Of a stretch of 64,000 nucleotides of DNA, positions 1 through 9,394 are shown in pieces. The DNA is from Kibdelosporangium aridum. Its GTDB lineage: Bacteria > Actinomycetota > Actinomycetes > Mycobacteriales > Pseudonocardiaceae. Position 1 is the stretch's first letter, and every line of letters starts with the position of its first letter. The stretch lies in contig NZ_FWXV01000003.1 in assembly GCF_900176515.1 (NCBI RefSeq), positions 806,001-870,000 on the forward strand, in the 5' to 3' direction. Both the position numbers and the translations under genes were made by a program. The notes under the pieces were generated by a model. The model was not told where the DNA came from, did no database searches, and was given only the letters and a program-made list of their open reading frames with translations.

Positions 1-80
1 TGGCGGACGCGGCCGGGTTGTTGCCCGACCCGGAACTGGCCGTGCACCGGATGCGGGCGTTCTTGGAGGTTTCCACGTGA
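1..80 (+). CDS. C-terminal end of an unidentified protein (partial)
   Basis: An open frame runs from base 3 to a TGA at 78-80 and ends in HRMRAFLEVST. Its stop overlaps the GTG of the next gene (GTGA), the usual sign of translational coupling, so both probably belong to one operon that begins outside the window. Only about 25 residues are visible, which is too little to assign a family. Genes for sugar-phosphate isomerase-like proteins often follow dehydrogenase or aldolase-type catabolic genes, but nothing here proves that. Confidence 0.6.
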   Translation, partial: ADAAGLLPDPELAVHRMRAFLEVST

Positions 81-877
81 GCTCGCGGTTGAGCCTCAAC
101 CAGGCCACCACAACGCAATGGGACATGCCTACGTTCGTCGACGGTTGTGTGCGCGCGGGCATCACCCAGGTTGGCCTGTGGCGCGGTCCCGTGGCGGACT
201 ATGGCCTCGAACGGTCGGCAAAGCTGGTCCGTGACGCCGGGCTGACCGTGACTTCGTTGTGCCGTGGCGGATTCTTCGCTTCCCCCGACGCCATCGCCGA
301 CAACCGGCGCGCCATCGACGAGGCTGCGGCGTTGGGAACTTCGATCCTCATCCTGGTCTCCGGCGGTCTTCCCGAAGGGAGTTCGGACATCGACGGGGCC
401 AGGCAGAACGTGATCGACTCGATCGCAGAGCTTGCGCCTTACGCGGCTGCGCAAGGAGTTCAGCTTTCGATCGAACCCTTGCACCCGATGTTCGCCTCCG
501 ACCGCTGCGTCGTGTCCACTTTGGATCAGGCGCTGGACATGGCCTTTCTATTTCCGGCCAACCAGGTTGGCGTGTGCGTGGACACCTACCACATCTGGTG
601 GGATCCGGGCGTGTACCAGGCGATCACCCGGGCCGCAGACCGGATTTCGATCTTCCAGGTGTGCGACTGGATCACGCCGCTGCCCGAAGGCGTTCTGCTG
701 GGTCGCGGCATGATGGGCGACGGGTGCATCGAGCTGCGGCGGCTCCGGGAAGCCGTGGACGCCACCGGGTACACGGGCCCGATCGAAGTGGAGATCTTCA
801 ACCAGTCGATCTGGGACTCACCGGGCGACGAGGTCGTGAACCGCGTGATCAGGACGTTCGAAGACCACGTCAGCTAA
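77..877 (+). CDS. Sugar phosphate isomerase/epimerase (xylose isomerase-like TIM barrel)
   Basis: The 266-residue protein has the layout of the AP-endonuclease-2/xylose isomerase-like TIM barrel family. Candidate metal ligands sit at the ends of the strands: SIEPLHP (Glu, about residue 135), VDTYHIWWDP (Asp and His, about 170), FQVCDW (about 195), and IEVEIFN near the C-terminus. These enzymes isomerise or epimerise keto sugars or sugar phosphates, usually with a divalent metal. The substrate cannot be read from the sequence. The GTG start overlaps the stop of the upstream gene by 4 bp, which fixes the start. It is the last gene of its operon; bioA converges from the other side across 213 bp containing C-rich and G-rich runs but no clear gene. 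Confidence 0.85.
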   Translation: MSSRLSLNQATTTQWDMPTFVDGCVRAGITQVGLWRGPVADYGLERSAKLVRDAGLTVTSLCRGGFFASPDAIADNRRAIDEAAALGTSILILVSGGLPEGSSDIDGARQNVIDSIAELAPYAAAQGVQLSIEPLHPMFASDRCVVSTLDQALDMAFLFPANQVGVCVDTYHIWWDPGVYQAITRAADRISIFQVCDWITPLPEGVLLGRGMMGDGCIELRRLREAVDATGYTGPIEVEIFNQSIWDSPGDEVVNRVIRTFEDHVS

Positions 878-1090
878 CCCCTGCCCCCATCCTGCAAAGA
901 GAAATCCCCCACCCGTCCCGGGGGGGGCGGCCCTGCTCCAGCCTATCGGTGCTGCATGATCAACTGGAGTTAGGTCGTGCACGCTGTGGACAACTCAGCG
1001 CCTGTGGACAGGTGTGCGCAGTGGATCTTCGCGCACCCGGAAACGTCGATGATCACCGGTAGGCTGGATTTCGGGGCCGGAGGCCGGAAT

Positions 1091-2371
1091 TCAGCCCGCC
1101 GCCACCGCAGCGCAGAGGCCCTTGGTGATCAGCGCGAGGTCCTCGTCCGACGTGATGTACGGCGGCATCGTGTAGATCAAGTCCCGGAACGGCCGGAGCC
1201 ACACACCTGCGTCCACCGAGGCCTTCGTCGCCTCCGCCACGTCGACCTGGTGGTCGAGTTGCACCACGCCGATCGCGCCGAGCACCCGGACATCGAGCAC
1301 GCCGGGCAAGTCGATCGCGGGTTCCAGGCCGGTGATCAGCCCGTGCTCGATCCGCCGCACCTCAGCGGCCCAATCTCCCTCGAGCAGAAGGTCGATCGAA
1401 GCGTTCGCCACCGCCGACGACAACGGATTGCCCATGAAGGTCGGCCCGTGCGCCAGCACAGGCAACTCCCCCTGCGATATCCCGTCAGCCACCTCGGCCG
1501 TGCACAAAGCCGCGGCCATTGACACGTAGCCGCCGGTCAGCGCCTTGCCCAGGCACATGACGTCCGGGCTGACGGCGGCGTGGTCGGCGGCGAACAACGT
1601 TCCGGTGCGGCCGAAGCCCGTGGCGATCTCGTCGAAGATCAGCAGCACGTCATTGGCCAGCGTCAGCTCGCGCAGTACGTGCAAGTAGCGCGGGTCGTGG
1701 AAACGCATGCCGCCCGCGCCCTGCACCAGCGGTTCGATGATCACGGCGGCCAGCTCGTCGGCGTGCTGCTCGATCATGTCGGCGAGGGTCGCGACGTACT
1801 CGTGGTCGACACCCGCGTCGAACCCCGCCGGGGGCGTGGGCGCGAAGATCTGCTCCGGCAGGACACCACGCCAGAGCGAATGCATTCCGCCGTCCGGGTC
1901 GCAGACGCTCATCGGGTGGAACGTGTCGCCGTGGTAGCCGCCGCGCCACGTCATCATGCGGTGTTTCTCGGGGCGCCCGGTCGAGCGCCAGTACTGCAGG
2001 CACATCTTCACGGCGACTTCGACCGAGACCGAACCTGAGTCACAGAGGAACACATGCCGCAGCGGCGTCGGCGTTATCTGGACCAGACGCGACGCGAGCC
2101 GCACGGCGGGCTCGTGCGTCAGTCCGCCGAACATGACGTGGCTCATGCGGCCCGCCTGGTCGGCCATGGCTTGGTCAAGCCGCGGGTTCCGGTAGCCGTG
2201 GATGGCCGCCCACCATGACGACATGCCGTCCACCAGGTCACGCCCGTCGGCCAGGTGCAGTCGTACGCCCGACGCGGATTCCACGACGTACGGGTCCCTT
2301 GTGCCCGGCATCGGCCCATACGGATGCCAGACGTGCGCGCGGTCCAACGCGATCAACTCGGCGACGTCCAC
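1091..2371 (-). CDS. bioA: Adenosylmethionine-8-amino-7-oxononanoate aminotransferase (BioA)
   Basis: This class III, fold-type I PLP aminotransferase makes 7,8-diaminopelargonate from 7-keto-8-aminopelargonate, with SAM as amino donor, in biotin synthesis. The N-terminal WHPYGPM and SSWWAAIHGYRNPRLD, the GGYHGD motif, IFDEIATGFGRTG (PLP Asp) and CLGKALTGGY (PLP Lys, about residue 275) follow the BioA pattern. Length, about 426 aa, is normal. I start at the GTG giving VDVAELIALDRAHVWHP; an in-frame ATG 60 bp upstream at 2431 would add 20 residues without homology-like character. No bioF, bioD or bioB is adjacent, so the pathway must be completed elsewhere. It is divergent from the hypothetical gene at 2478 with about 106 bp between them. 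Confidence 0.93.
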   Translation of the reverse strand: MDVAELIALDRAHVWHPYGPMPGTRDPYVVESASGVRLHLADGRDLVDGMSSWWAAIHGYRNPRLDQAMADQAGRMSHVMFGGLTHEPAVRLASRLVQITPTPLRHVFLCDSGSVSVEVAVKMCLQYWRSTGRPEKHRMMTWRGGYHGDTFHPMSVCDPDGGMHSLWRGVLPEQIFAPTPPAGFDAGVDHEYVATLADMIEQHADELAAVIIEPLVQGAGGMRFHDPRYLHVLRELTLANDVLLIFDEIATGFGRTGTLFAADHAAVSPDVMCLGKALTGGYVSMAAALCTAEVADGISQGELPVLAHGPTFMGNPLSSAVANASIDLLLEGDWAAEVRRIEHGLITGLEPAIDLPGVLDVRVLGAIGVVQLDHQVDVAEATKASVDAGVWLRPFRDLIYTMPPYITSDEDLALITKGLCAAVAAG

Positions 2372-2477
2372 GGATCGACCGTAGTGCCAATTGGTCGCAT
2401 TCAGGGCCCGATTTCGACACTTCGGTGGCATCCGACCGGGCCGTCAGCCGGTTGGGCGGCAGACTAACGTCGTATTC

Positions 2478-3293
2478 ATGACCGAGTGGACCGTTCTGCA
2501 CCCGTTCATCGACGGCGGCGATCCGGACAACGTCGCACGTCAGGTCCGGTATCTGGACGCAGCGGCCCGTAAGAAATTGACGGAATCTCTGCGAGTTTAC
2601 GAAAAGGAACAACGCACCGGCGCATTCGTGAGTAAGCGGTTCTGGACGCCCAGAATGTGCGCGATGACCGTCGCAGGCGCGGCATTGTTGCCCTCCGCGT
2701 CCAGCGTCGCGGCCTGGATCGCCCGCAACGGCCTCCGCGAGGACGAAACGGGCACAGACGTGATCGACCTGGTCATCGAGGTGCTCCGGGACCGGCAAGT
2801 GACGTGGCTACCGGACTTGGTCGACCGCCTCGCACTGCGCCTGCCATCGGACCGCCTCGATGCGGACATGCAGCAACTAGTGCGTGGCCTGGCAGCCCAC
2901 ACCGGCATCCAACCCCTGGCCACCGACGGCCTCGTATACGCCTGGATCGCCACCGGCCACGCCGACACCAGCCGCGCATCGCTGGCCCGCCGACTGTTCG
3001 AAGTAGACGGCCTAGGCCCCCTGCTCGAAGCGGGCGACTGGCCCCGCAAACTCGCCGAAGACCACACGCTCGACCGCAGCATGCTGCTCGAAGGCTGCCT
3101 CTACCGCCTGCGCCGAGGCGGCAAAGCCGCCGACCTCAACGGCTTCCTCATGCTGCACAAGGCACTCGCCCCCACCCGCGAAGAAGTCGCCACGCTCACC
3201 GGGGACTACGAGGCACTGCTGTCGAACTCGCACGCCCCGATCGCCGCCATGGCCCGCCACGAGCTACTGCTCGCCTCGCAAGCCAGCCGCTGA
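2478..3293 (+). CDS. Hypothetical protein, all-helical, possibly DUF6493-like
   Basis: The protein has 271 residues, starts MTEWTVLHPFIDGGD and is rich in Leu, Ala, Arg and Asp, with repeated amphipathic helices like a HEAT or armadillo-type solenoid. No signal peptide or membrane segment is visible. The N-terminal pattern (xHxLIDGGDxDxVAxxVxxLDAAxRKxL) reminds me of actinobacterial DUF6493 proteins, which are much longer, so this may be a short relative; that is recall, not proof. The ATG at 2478 was chosen because upstream in-frame codons lie in the intergenic region shared with bioA. It converges on dnaE with only 4 bp between the stops. Function unknown. Confidence 0.7.
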   Translation: MTEWTVLHPFIDGGDPDNVARQVRYLDAAARKKLTESLRVYEKEQRTGAFVSKRFWTPRMCAMTVAGAALLPSASSVAAWIARNGLREDETGTDVIDLVIEVLRDRQVTWLPDLVDRLALRLPSDRLDADMQQLVRGLAAHTGIQPLATDGLVYAWIATGHADTSRASLARRLFEVDGLGPLLEAGDWPRKLAEDHTLDRSMLLEGCLYRLRRGGKAADLNGFLMLHKALAPTREEVATLTGDYEALLSNSHAPIAAMARHELLLASQASR

Positions 3294-3297
3294 CTGC

Positions 3298-6200
3298 TCA
3301 GGCCAGGCAGCCGGGGCCGAGCAGTGCTTTCAAGTCGCCCATCAGTGCCGGGTTCGGGGTGACGCGCAAAGTGTCGTCGAGCCGCAGCAGCGTCTTGCGC
3401 TGGCCGTTGACCAGGCGCAGATGCACCTCGGTTGTGCCGGGGTGCGTCGACAACGCGTCCTTCAGTTGAGCGACCACCGTTGGTGTGCACTTGGACGCGG
3501 GCATGCTGACGCGGAACGGCTGGCTGCCTGCCAGCGACTCGAGGTCAGGCACCACGAGGTCGTTGGCGATCAGCGAGATCCGGTCGTCTCGTTTCGCCAC
3601 CCTCGCCTTGACCAGGACGATCGCGTCCTCGACGACGCTCATCCCGACGACCGAGTACGTCTTCGGGAAGAACAGCGCCTCGATGCCACCGGCGAGGTCT
3701 TCCAGCTGCGCGGAAGCCCACGGCTCACCGTTCTTGTTCACCCGTCGCGTCACTGACGCGAGGATGCCGCCGATCGTCACCTGCGTGCCGTCGGCGATGC
3801 CGCCTTCGAGAATCGCCGCGATCGGGGTGTCGGACTGCGCGGACAGGATGTGCTCGACGCCGTCCAGCGGGTGCCCGGAGACGTACAGGCCCAGCATTTC
3901 CCGCTCCAGCGCGAGCTGGTGCTTGGTCTCCCACGCATCCTCGGGGACCTTCACGTCGAACACGCTGCCGGCGTCGTCACCTTCGGCATCGCCGCCGCCG
4001 AACAAGTCGAACTGGCCGACGGCCTCGGCGCGCTTGGTATCCATGACCGCGTCGATCGCGTCGGTGTGCACCAGGAACAGGCCCTTGCGCGGGTGCTTGA
4101 GCGAGTCGAAGGCACCGGCTTTGATCAGCGATTCGACGACCTTCTTGTTGCACGCTTGGGCGTCGACCTTGCGCAGGAAGTCGGAGAAGTCGACGAACGC
4201 GCCCTTCTCGTTCCGTGCCTTGATGATCGAGTCGACCACGTTGGCGCCGACGTTGCGGATCGCGCCGAGGCCGAACCGGATGTCGTGGCCGACCGGCGCG
4301 AAGTCACGCTCGGACTCGTTGACGTCCGGCGGCAGCACCGTGATGCCCATCTTGCGGCACTCGGCGAGGTAGACGGCCGCCTTGTCCTTGTCGTCACGCA
4401 CGGACGTCAACAGCGCCGCCATGTACTCGGCGGGGTAGTTCGCCTTGAGGTACGCCGTCCAGTACGACACCAGGCCGTACGCGGCGGAGTGCGCTTTGTT
4501 GAACGCGTAGTCGGCGAACGGGACCAGGATTTCCCAGAGGGTCTTGACGGCGTCCTTGGGGTAGCCGTTCTTCAGCATGCCCGCCTCGAAGCCGGCGAAC
4601 TCCTTGTCCAGGATCTCCTTCTTCTTCTTACCCATCGCCCGGCGCAGCAGGTCTGCTTGTCCGAGCGTGTACCCGGCGAGTTTCTGGGCGATCGCCATGA
4701 CCTGCTCCTGGTACACGATCAGACCGTAGGTCGTGCCCAGGATGTCCTTGAGCGGCTCTTCCAGCGCCGGGTGGATCGGCGTGATCTCCTGCTGGCCGTT
4801 CTTGCGCAGCGCGTAGTTCGTGTGCGACTTCGCACCCATCGGACCCGGCCGATACAGCGCGCCGACCGCGGAGATGTCTTCGAAGTTGTCCGGGCGCATC
4901 AGGCGCAGCAGGTCACGCATGGGCCCACCATCGAGCTGGAACACGCCGAGCGTGTCGCCCCGGGAGAGCAGCTCGTACGTGGCTTTGTCGTCCAGTGCCA
5001 CGGTCTGCAGGTCGACCGGCGGTTTGCCGTTGCGCTCCATGTTGCGCAGGCAGTCGTCGATCACCGTGAGGTTGCGCAGGCCCAGGAAGTCCATCTTCAG
5101 CAGGCCCAGCGATTCACACGTGGGGTAGTCGAACTGGGTGATGATGGAGCCGTCCTGCGGGCGCTTCCACAGCGGGATCACGTCCAGCAGCGGCTCGGCC
5201 GACAGGATGACCGCACAGGCGTGCACACCGGCGTTGCGGATCAGGCCCTCCAGGCCACGCCCGGTGTCGATGATCTGCTTGACCTGCGGGTCCTGCTCGT
5301 ACAGCGCCCGGATCTCGGTGGCCTCGTTGTACCGCTTGTGCTGCGGGTCGTGGATGCCCGACAACGGGATGTCCTTGGCCATCACGGCGGGCGGGTAGGC
5401 CTTGGAGATCCGGTCGGCGATCGCGTAGCCGGGCTGGCCGAACAGCACGCGGGCGGCGTCCTTGATCGCGGCCTTCGCCTTGATCGTGCCGAACGTGATC
5501 ACCTGGGCGACCTTGTCCTCGCCCCACTTCTCGGTCACGTACCGGATGACGTCACCACGACGGCGCTCGTCGAAGTCGATGTCGATATCGGGCGGGGAGA
5601 CACGGTCCGGGTTGAGGAACCGCTCGAAGATCAGCCCGTGCGCCAGCGGGTCGAGGTCCGTGATGCCCATGGCGTACGCGATCAGCGCGCCTGCGGCCGA
5701 ACCACGGCCAGGGCCGACGCGGATGCCGTTGGACTTCGCCCAGTTGATCAGGTCGGCGACCACGAGGAAGTACGCCGGGAAGCCCATCTGCAGGATGACG
5801 CCGATCTCGAACTCCACCTGCTGGCGGTGGATCTCGTCGACGCCGTCCGGGAAGCGGCGCTTCATGCCCTCCCAGACCTGCTGCTTGAAGTAGTCGCCCT
5901 CGGTCATCCCCTCGGGGATGGGGAAGTTCGGCATCAGGTTGCGGAAGGTGAACATGCCTTCCGTGTCGACCTTCTCGGCGATCAGCAGGGTGTTGCGGCA
6001 GCCCTCCTGCCACTCCTCGCTGGAGTCGATCGCGCGCATCTCGTCCGGCGACTTCAGGTAATAGCCCTCGCCGTCGAACTTGAAGCGGGTCGGGTCCTGC
6101 AGCGTCTTGCCGGTCTGCACGCACAGCAGCGCGTCGTGGGCCTCGCGCTCGTGGGCGTACGTGTAGTGCGAGTCGTTGGTGACGACGAACGGGATGCCGA

Positions 6201-6837
6201 CCTTCTTGGCGACGTCGATCAGCTCTTTGCGGACCTTCAACTCGATGTCGATGCCGTGGTTCATCAGCTCGACGTAGAAGTTGTCCTTGCCGTAGATGTC
6301 CTGCCACTCGCCTGCGGCCTTCACGGCCTCGTCGAACTGGCCGAGGCGCAGCCGGGTCTGCACGTCGCCGGACGGGCAGCCGGTCGTGGCCATCAGGCCC
6401 TCGGAGTGCTGGGCGATGAGCTCCTTGTCCATCCGCGGCCACTTGCCCAGCTGGCCCTCGAACGACGCGAGGCTGGCGGCGCGCATGAGGTTGCGCAGGC
6501 CGGTCGCGTTGCGTGCCCAGATCGTCTGGTGGGTGTACGCACCGCTACCGGACACGTCGTCGCTCTTCTGCGACGGGTCGCCCCAGCGGACCCGGTCCTT
6601 CACGTGCCGCGAGCCGGGCGCCAGGTACGCCTCGATGCCGAGGATCGGCTTGATGCCCGCGGAGGTCGCCTGCTTGAAGAAGTCGTAGACCCCGTTCATG
6701 TGACCGTGGTCGGTGATCGCGACGGAGGTCATGCCGAGCTGCTCGCACTGGGCGAACATGTCTTTCAGCTTCGCCGCTCCGTCGAGCATCGAGTACTCGG
6801 TGTGCACATGCAGGTGAGTGAAGGAGTCAGCGGCCAC
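3298..6837 (-). CDS. dnaE: DNA polymerase III subunit alpha (DnaE1)
   Basis: This is the replicative polymerase catalytic subunit, about 1179 aa, matching the roughly 1180 aa of mycobacterial DnaE1. The N-terminal PHP domain starts FTHLHVHTEYSMLDGAAK (metal-binding His residues). The C-family polymerase core carries PDIDIDFD (catalytic Asp pair, about residues 417-424) and LLKMDFLGLRN (about 580). Helix-hairpin-helix and OB-fold regions follow. I chose the GTG at 6837 (VAADSFTHLHVH), which gives the family length; an upstream in-frame ATG at 6882 is possible. It is a single gene between a converging hypothetical gene and the divergent gene at 6919. Confidence 0.97.
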   Translation of the reverse strand: MAADSFTHLHVHTEYSMLDGAAKLKDMFAQCEQLGMTSVAITDHGHMNGVYDFFKQATSAGIKPILGIEAYLAPGSRHVKDRVRWGDPSQKSDDVSGSGAYTHQTIWARNATGLRNLMRAASLASFEGQLGKWPRMDKELIAQHSEGLMATTGCPSGDVQTRLRLGQFDEAVKAAGEWQDIYGKDNFYVELMNHGIDIELKVRKELIDVAKKVGIPFVVTNDSHYTYAHEREAHDALLCVQTGKTLQDPTRFKFDGEGYYLKSPDEMRAIDSSEEWQEGCRNTLLIAEKVDTEGMFTFRNLMPNFPIPEGMTEGDYFKQQVWEGMKRRFPDGVDEIHRQQVEFEIGVILQMGFPAYFLVVADLINWAKSNGIRVGPGRGSAAGALIAYAMGITDLDPLAHGLIFERFLNPDRVSPPDIDIDFDERRRGDVIRYVTEKWGEDKVAQVITFGTIKAKAAIKDAARVLFGQPGYAIADRISKAYPPAVMAKDIPLSGIHDPQHKRYNEATEIRALYEQDPQVKQIIDTGRGLEGLIRNAGVHACAVILSAEPLLDVIPLWKRPQDGSIITQFDYPTCESLGLLKMDFLGLRNLTVIDDCLRNMERNGKPPVDLQTVALDDKATYELLSRGDTLGVFQLDGGPMRDLLRLMRPDNFEDISAVGALYRPGPMGAKSHTNYALRKNGQQEITPIHPALEEPLKDILGTTYGLIVYQEQVMAIAQKLAGYTLGQADLLRRAMGKKKKEILDKEFAGFEAGMLKNGYPKDAVKTLWEILVPFADYAFNKAHSAAYGLVSYWTAYLKANYPAEYMAALLTSVRDDKDKAAVYLAECRKMGITVLPPDVNESERDFAPVGHDIRFGLGAIRNVGANVVDSIIKARNEKGAFVDFSDFLRKVDAQACNKKVVESLIKAGAFDSLKHPRKGLFLVHTDAIDAVMDTKRAEAVGQFDLFGGGDAEGDDAGSVFDVKVPEDAWETKHQLALEREMLGLYVSGHPLDGVEHILSAQSDTPIAAILEGGIADGTQVTIGGILASVTRRVNKNGEPWASAQLEDLAGGIEALFFPKTYSVVGMSVVEDAIVLVKARVAKRDDRISLIANDLVVPDLESLAGSQPFRVSMPASKCTPTVVAQLKDALSTHPGTTEVHLRLVNGQRKTLLRLDDTLRVTPNPALMGDLKALLGPGCLA

Positions 6838-6918
6838 GATCCACCACCCTAAACGTCTCCTGCTCGGACTCGTCGGCGACATCCCGGTTGTACACCCAAG
6901 GTCTGACAATCTTGTGGG

Positions 6919-7521
6919 GTGCGCTTCCAACCTGTGTCCTTCGTCGCACTGACCGATCATGTCGTCTCATGCATAACCGCTGTCTCCGGCCAGATGCGGG
7001 TCGTTGTGGACGGCGCGCCCGCGGCCAGGCCAGGTGACCTGGCGGACGCGCTGATCGACCCGCTGCGGGTGCTGGGCAGGCAGGTGATCAGGGTGCGCGC
7101 CGACGACTTCCTGCGGCCCGCGTCGCTGCGCTTCGAGCACGGCAAGACCGACGAGGAATCGCGGTATTCGTCGTGGCTGGACGAAGGCGCGCTGCGGCGG
7201 GAGGTGCTGACGGGTGACAAGGTTCTGCCATCGCTGTGGAACGCGGCGACCGACCGGGCCACCCGGGCCGATTACGTCCCGTTGCCGCCGGGCGGCGTGG
7301 TCGTCGTGGACGGGGAATTGTTGCTGGGCCGGGGAATGCCGTTCGATCTGGCCGTGCACCTCTGGCTCTCCCCGGCCGCGCTCGCCCGCCGGACACCGGC
7401 GGACGACGCGTGGAGCCTGCCCGTTTTCGCCCGTTACGACGCCGAGGTGGATCCGTTGACGACCGCGGACGTGGCCGTCCGCTTCGACGATCCGCAGCAC
7501 CCGGCCATGCGGGTCGGCTAG
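6919..7521 (+). CDS. Uridine kinase-like protein with a degenerate P-loop
   Basis: The 200-residue protein has the shape of the uridine kinase / P-loop kinase family: a hydrophobic strand MRVVVDG at the Walker A position, a substrate-type motif VRADDFLRPASLRFEHG, then PPGGVVVVDGELLLGRG at the Walker B-like strand and a lid-like Arg-rich tail. However the Walker A loop reads DGAPAARPGDLADAL, without the GK[S/T] that binds ATP phosphates. Many actinobacterial relatives are annotated as uridine kinase, but loss of the P-loop Lys makes the activity doubtful; it may be a non-catalytic or divergent paralogue. Start GTG at 6919, about 80 bp from the divergent dnaE start. Its stop overlaps the stop of the converging ABC ATPase gene. 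Confidence 0.75.
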   Translation: MRFQPVSFVALTDHVVSCITAVSGQMRVVVDGAPAARPGDLADALIDPLRVLGRQVIRVRADDFLRPASLRFEHGKTDEESRYSSWLDEGALRREVLTGDKVLPSLWNAATDRATRADYVPLPPGGVVVVDGELLLGRGMPFDLAVHLWLSPAALARRTPADDAWSLPVFARYDAEVDPLTTADVAVRFDDPQHPAMRVG

Positions 7522-8576
7522 CCGAGGATGGTGCCGTCCTCCTTGCTGTACAGCAGAAGGCGGCCCTGCTCGGGCACGGCCGTGACCTTCGAGCCGATCG
7601 CCGGTTCGTGCTGCTCGCGGACCGTCACGCCGACCAGGCTGCCGTCCGGGCACTCCAGGGTCACCAGCGAACTCACGCCGAGGTTCTCGATCGTCGACAC
7701 GGTGCCGGTGATCCCCTGGCCATCGGCTTCCAGCGTGAGGTACTCCGGGCGGACACCGACCGTCACCTTGGTCTCGTCCGGCAGGTCCACAGGCGCGGGG
7801 AGTTTCGCTCCAGCGACGGCCAATTGGCCGTTGTCGATGGTGCCGTCCAGCAGGTTCATCGGGGTCGAGCCGATGAAGTTGGCGACGAACGTGTCCGCCG
7901 GCCGGCCGAACACCTCGCGTGGGCTGCCCAGCTGACGGATCCGGCCGGACTCCATCACCGCGATCCGGTCGGCGAGAGCCAGTGCTTCGGCTTGGTCGTG
8001 CGTGACAAAAACCGTCGTGACGCCGATTTCCTTCTGCAGGCGCTTGAGGAATGTCCTTGCCTCGAGGCGCAGCCGTGCGTCCAGATTGGACAGTGGTTCG
8101 TCCAGCAGCAGGACATCCGCGTCGATCGCGACCGCACGGGCCAGCGCCACTCGCTGTTGCTGCCCACCCGAGAGCTGACCTGGCCTGCGCTCCAACAGTC
8201 CGCCGAGGCTCAGGCTGTTGGCGGTCCGCTCGGCGACTTCCCGTTGCTGGGCCTTGGGGTGCCGCCGGACCTTCAGCGGGTACGAGATGTTCTCCGACAC
8301 GGTCATGTGCGGGAACAACGCGTAGTCCTGGAAGACCATCGCGACTTTGCGCTTGCCTGGTTCCGTCGAGGTGACGTCCTGTTCGCCGATGGACACCGTG
8401 CCTTCGGTGGCGTCTTCCAGGCCTGCGATCGTGCGCAGCAGCGTGGTCTTCCCGCAGCCGGACGGCCCGAGCAAGGCGAAGAACTCGCCGTCGGCGATCT
8501 CCAGGTCGAGCGAGTCCACCGCGCGCACCCCGTTGGGGTACACAGTGGACAGCTGGTCGATCTTGATCCTGGCCAT
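7518..8576 (-). CDS. Carbohydrate ABC importer ATPase (MalK/UgpC/MsmK type)
   Basis: The 352-aa ATPase energises the importer encoded by the next three genes. It has Walker A GPSGCGKTTLLRTIAG (about residue 35), Q-loop FQDYALFPHMT, signature LSGGQQQRVALARA, Walker B VLLLDEPLSNLDA and the H-loop TVFVTHDQAEA. A TOBE-like C-terminal regulatory domain of about 120 residues is typical of the MalK/UgpC subfamily. The gene is last in the operon lipoprotein-permease-permease-ATPase; its start shares one base with the end of the upstream permease gene. The final codon overlaps the stop of the convergent gene at 7521, so the two mRNAs share complementary 3' ends. Confidence 0.95.
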   Translation of the reverse strand: MARIKIDQLSTVYPNGVRAVDSLDLEIADGEFFALLGPSGCGKTTLLRTIAGLEDATEGTVSIGEQDVTSTEPGKRKVAMVFQDYALFPHMTVSENISYPLKVRRHPKAQQREVAERTANSLSLGGLLERRPGQLSGGQQQRVALARAVAIDADVLLLDEPLSNLDARLRLEARTFLKRLQKEIGVTTVFVTHDQAEALALADRIAVMESGRIRQLGSPREVFGRPADTFVANFIGSTPMNLLDGTIDNGQLAVAGAKLPAPVDLPDETKVTVGVRPEYLTLEADGQGITGTVSTIENLGVSSLVTLECPDGSLVGVTVREQHEPAIGSKVTAVPEQGRLLLYSKEDGTILG

Positions 8577-9394
8577 CAGCTCTTGATCCCTCCGTGGAAA
8601 CGGAAGCCGTAACGCTTGCTCACGAACAGGTACAGCACGACCACCGGGATCGAGTACAGCAGCGAGAACACCGGGATCACAGTCAGGTTGGCACTGCCGC
8701 CCTCGTCGTACAGCGTGCGCATCAGCACGGCGGCAGGCTGGCTGCCGATGTCACGCAACAACAGGAACGGCAACAGGAAGTTGCCCCACGCCTGCACGAA
8801 CGACCAGACCACGATGGTCGCGATGCCCGGGCGCGCGATCGGCAGCACGACGTGCATCAGGATCTGGCGGGGTGAGGCGCCGAAGACCCGCGCCGACTCC
8901 TCGTAGGACCGCGGAACGGCGTCCACGAAGTCCTTCAGGATGAAGATCGCGGCGGGCAGCATCCCGCCCGCGATCACCAGCGCGGTGCCGTACTGCGAAT
9001 TGATCAGGCCGAGCTGGAACATCATCACGAAGATCGGCACCATCGCCGCGGTCCCGGTGACCACGCTGGACAGCAGCAACAGCATGTACAGCAACACATC
9101 GCGGCCAGGAATCCGGACTCGCGAAAGGGCGTAGGCGGCACAGGCCGCGAGCGCCGTCGTGACGACCATGGCCAATCCGCACAGCACCAACGAATTCACC
9201 AGTGAGGTCAGTGCGTACGGATGGTCGAACGTGGCCGACACGTTGCCGAAAGTCCAGTCCGGCCACCGCAAGCCGAGGCCCGGCCTGCTGTCGAAGGGCG
9301 CGCTCGCCAGCCACAGCATCGGGATCGCGAAGAACGCCAGCACCACCGCGAAGAACACAGTATAAGCGATCCGGCGCAGTACCAAGGATGTCAT
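8576..9394 (-). CDS. Carbohydrate ABC importer permease (MalG-like)
   Basis: This 272-aa inner-membrane permease of the binding-protein-dependent type 1 family has about six membrane segments, the first at residues 10-30. The EAA loop that docks on the ATPase reads SYEESARVFGASPRQI followed by VLPIARPGI. It forms a heterodimer with the product of the upstream gene, which it overlaps by 4 bp. Gene order and class match sugar or glycerol-phosphate importers. The C-terminus KRYGFRFHGGIKS resembles the short tail of MalG-like proteins. Substrate unknown. Confidence 0.92.
   Translation of the reverse strand: MTSLVLRRIAYTVFFAVVLAFFAIPMLWLASAPFDSRPGLGLRWPDWTFGNVSATFDHPYALTSLVNSLVLCGLAMVVTTALAACAAYALSRVRIPGRDVLLYMLLLLSSVVTGTAAMVPIFVMMFQLGLINSQYGTALVIAGGMLPAAIFILKDFVDAVPRSYEESARVFGASPRQILMHVVLPIARPGIATIVVWSFVQAWGNFLLPFLLLRDIGSQPAAVLMRTLYDEGGSANLTVIPVFSLLYSIPVVVLYLFVSKRYGFRFHGGIKS

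Noticed and set aside
901..930. C-run and G-run as a terminator between the isomerase and bioA
   Set aside because: The pairing is low-complexity and ambiguous, with no T-run.
3850..6852. A 1000-codon open frame antisense to dnaE, and similar long antisense frames over ftsI (48056-50776) and ileS (29544-32030)
   Set aside because: They mirror strongly conserved genes in GC-rich DNA, where the opposite strand stays open by codon bias; none has family motifs or a matching ribosome site.
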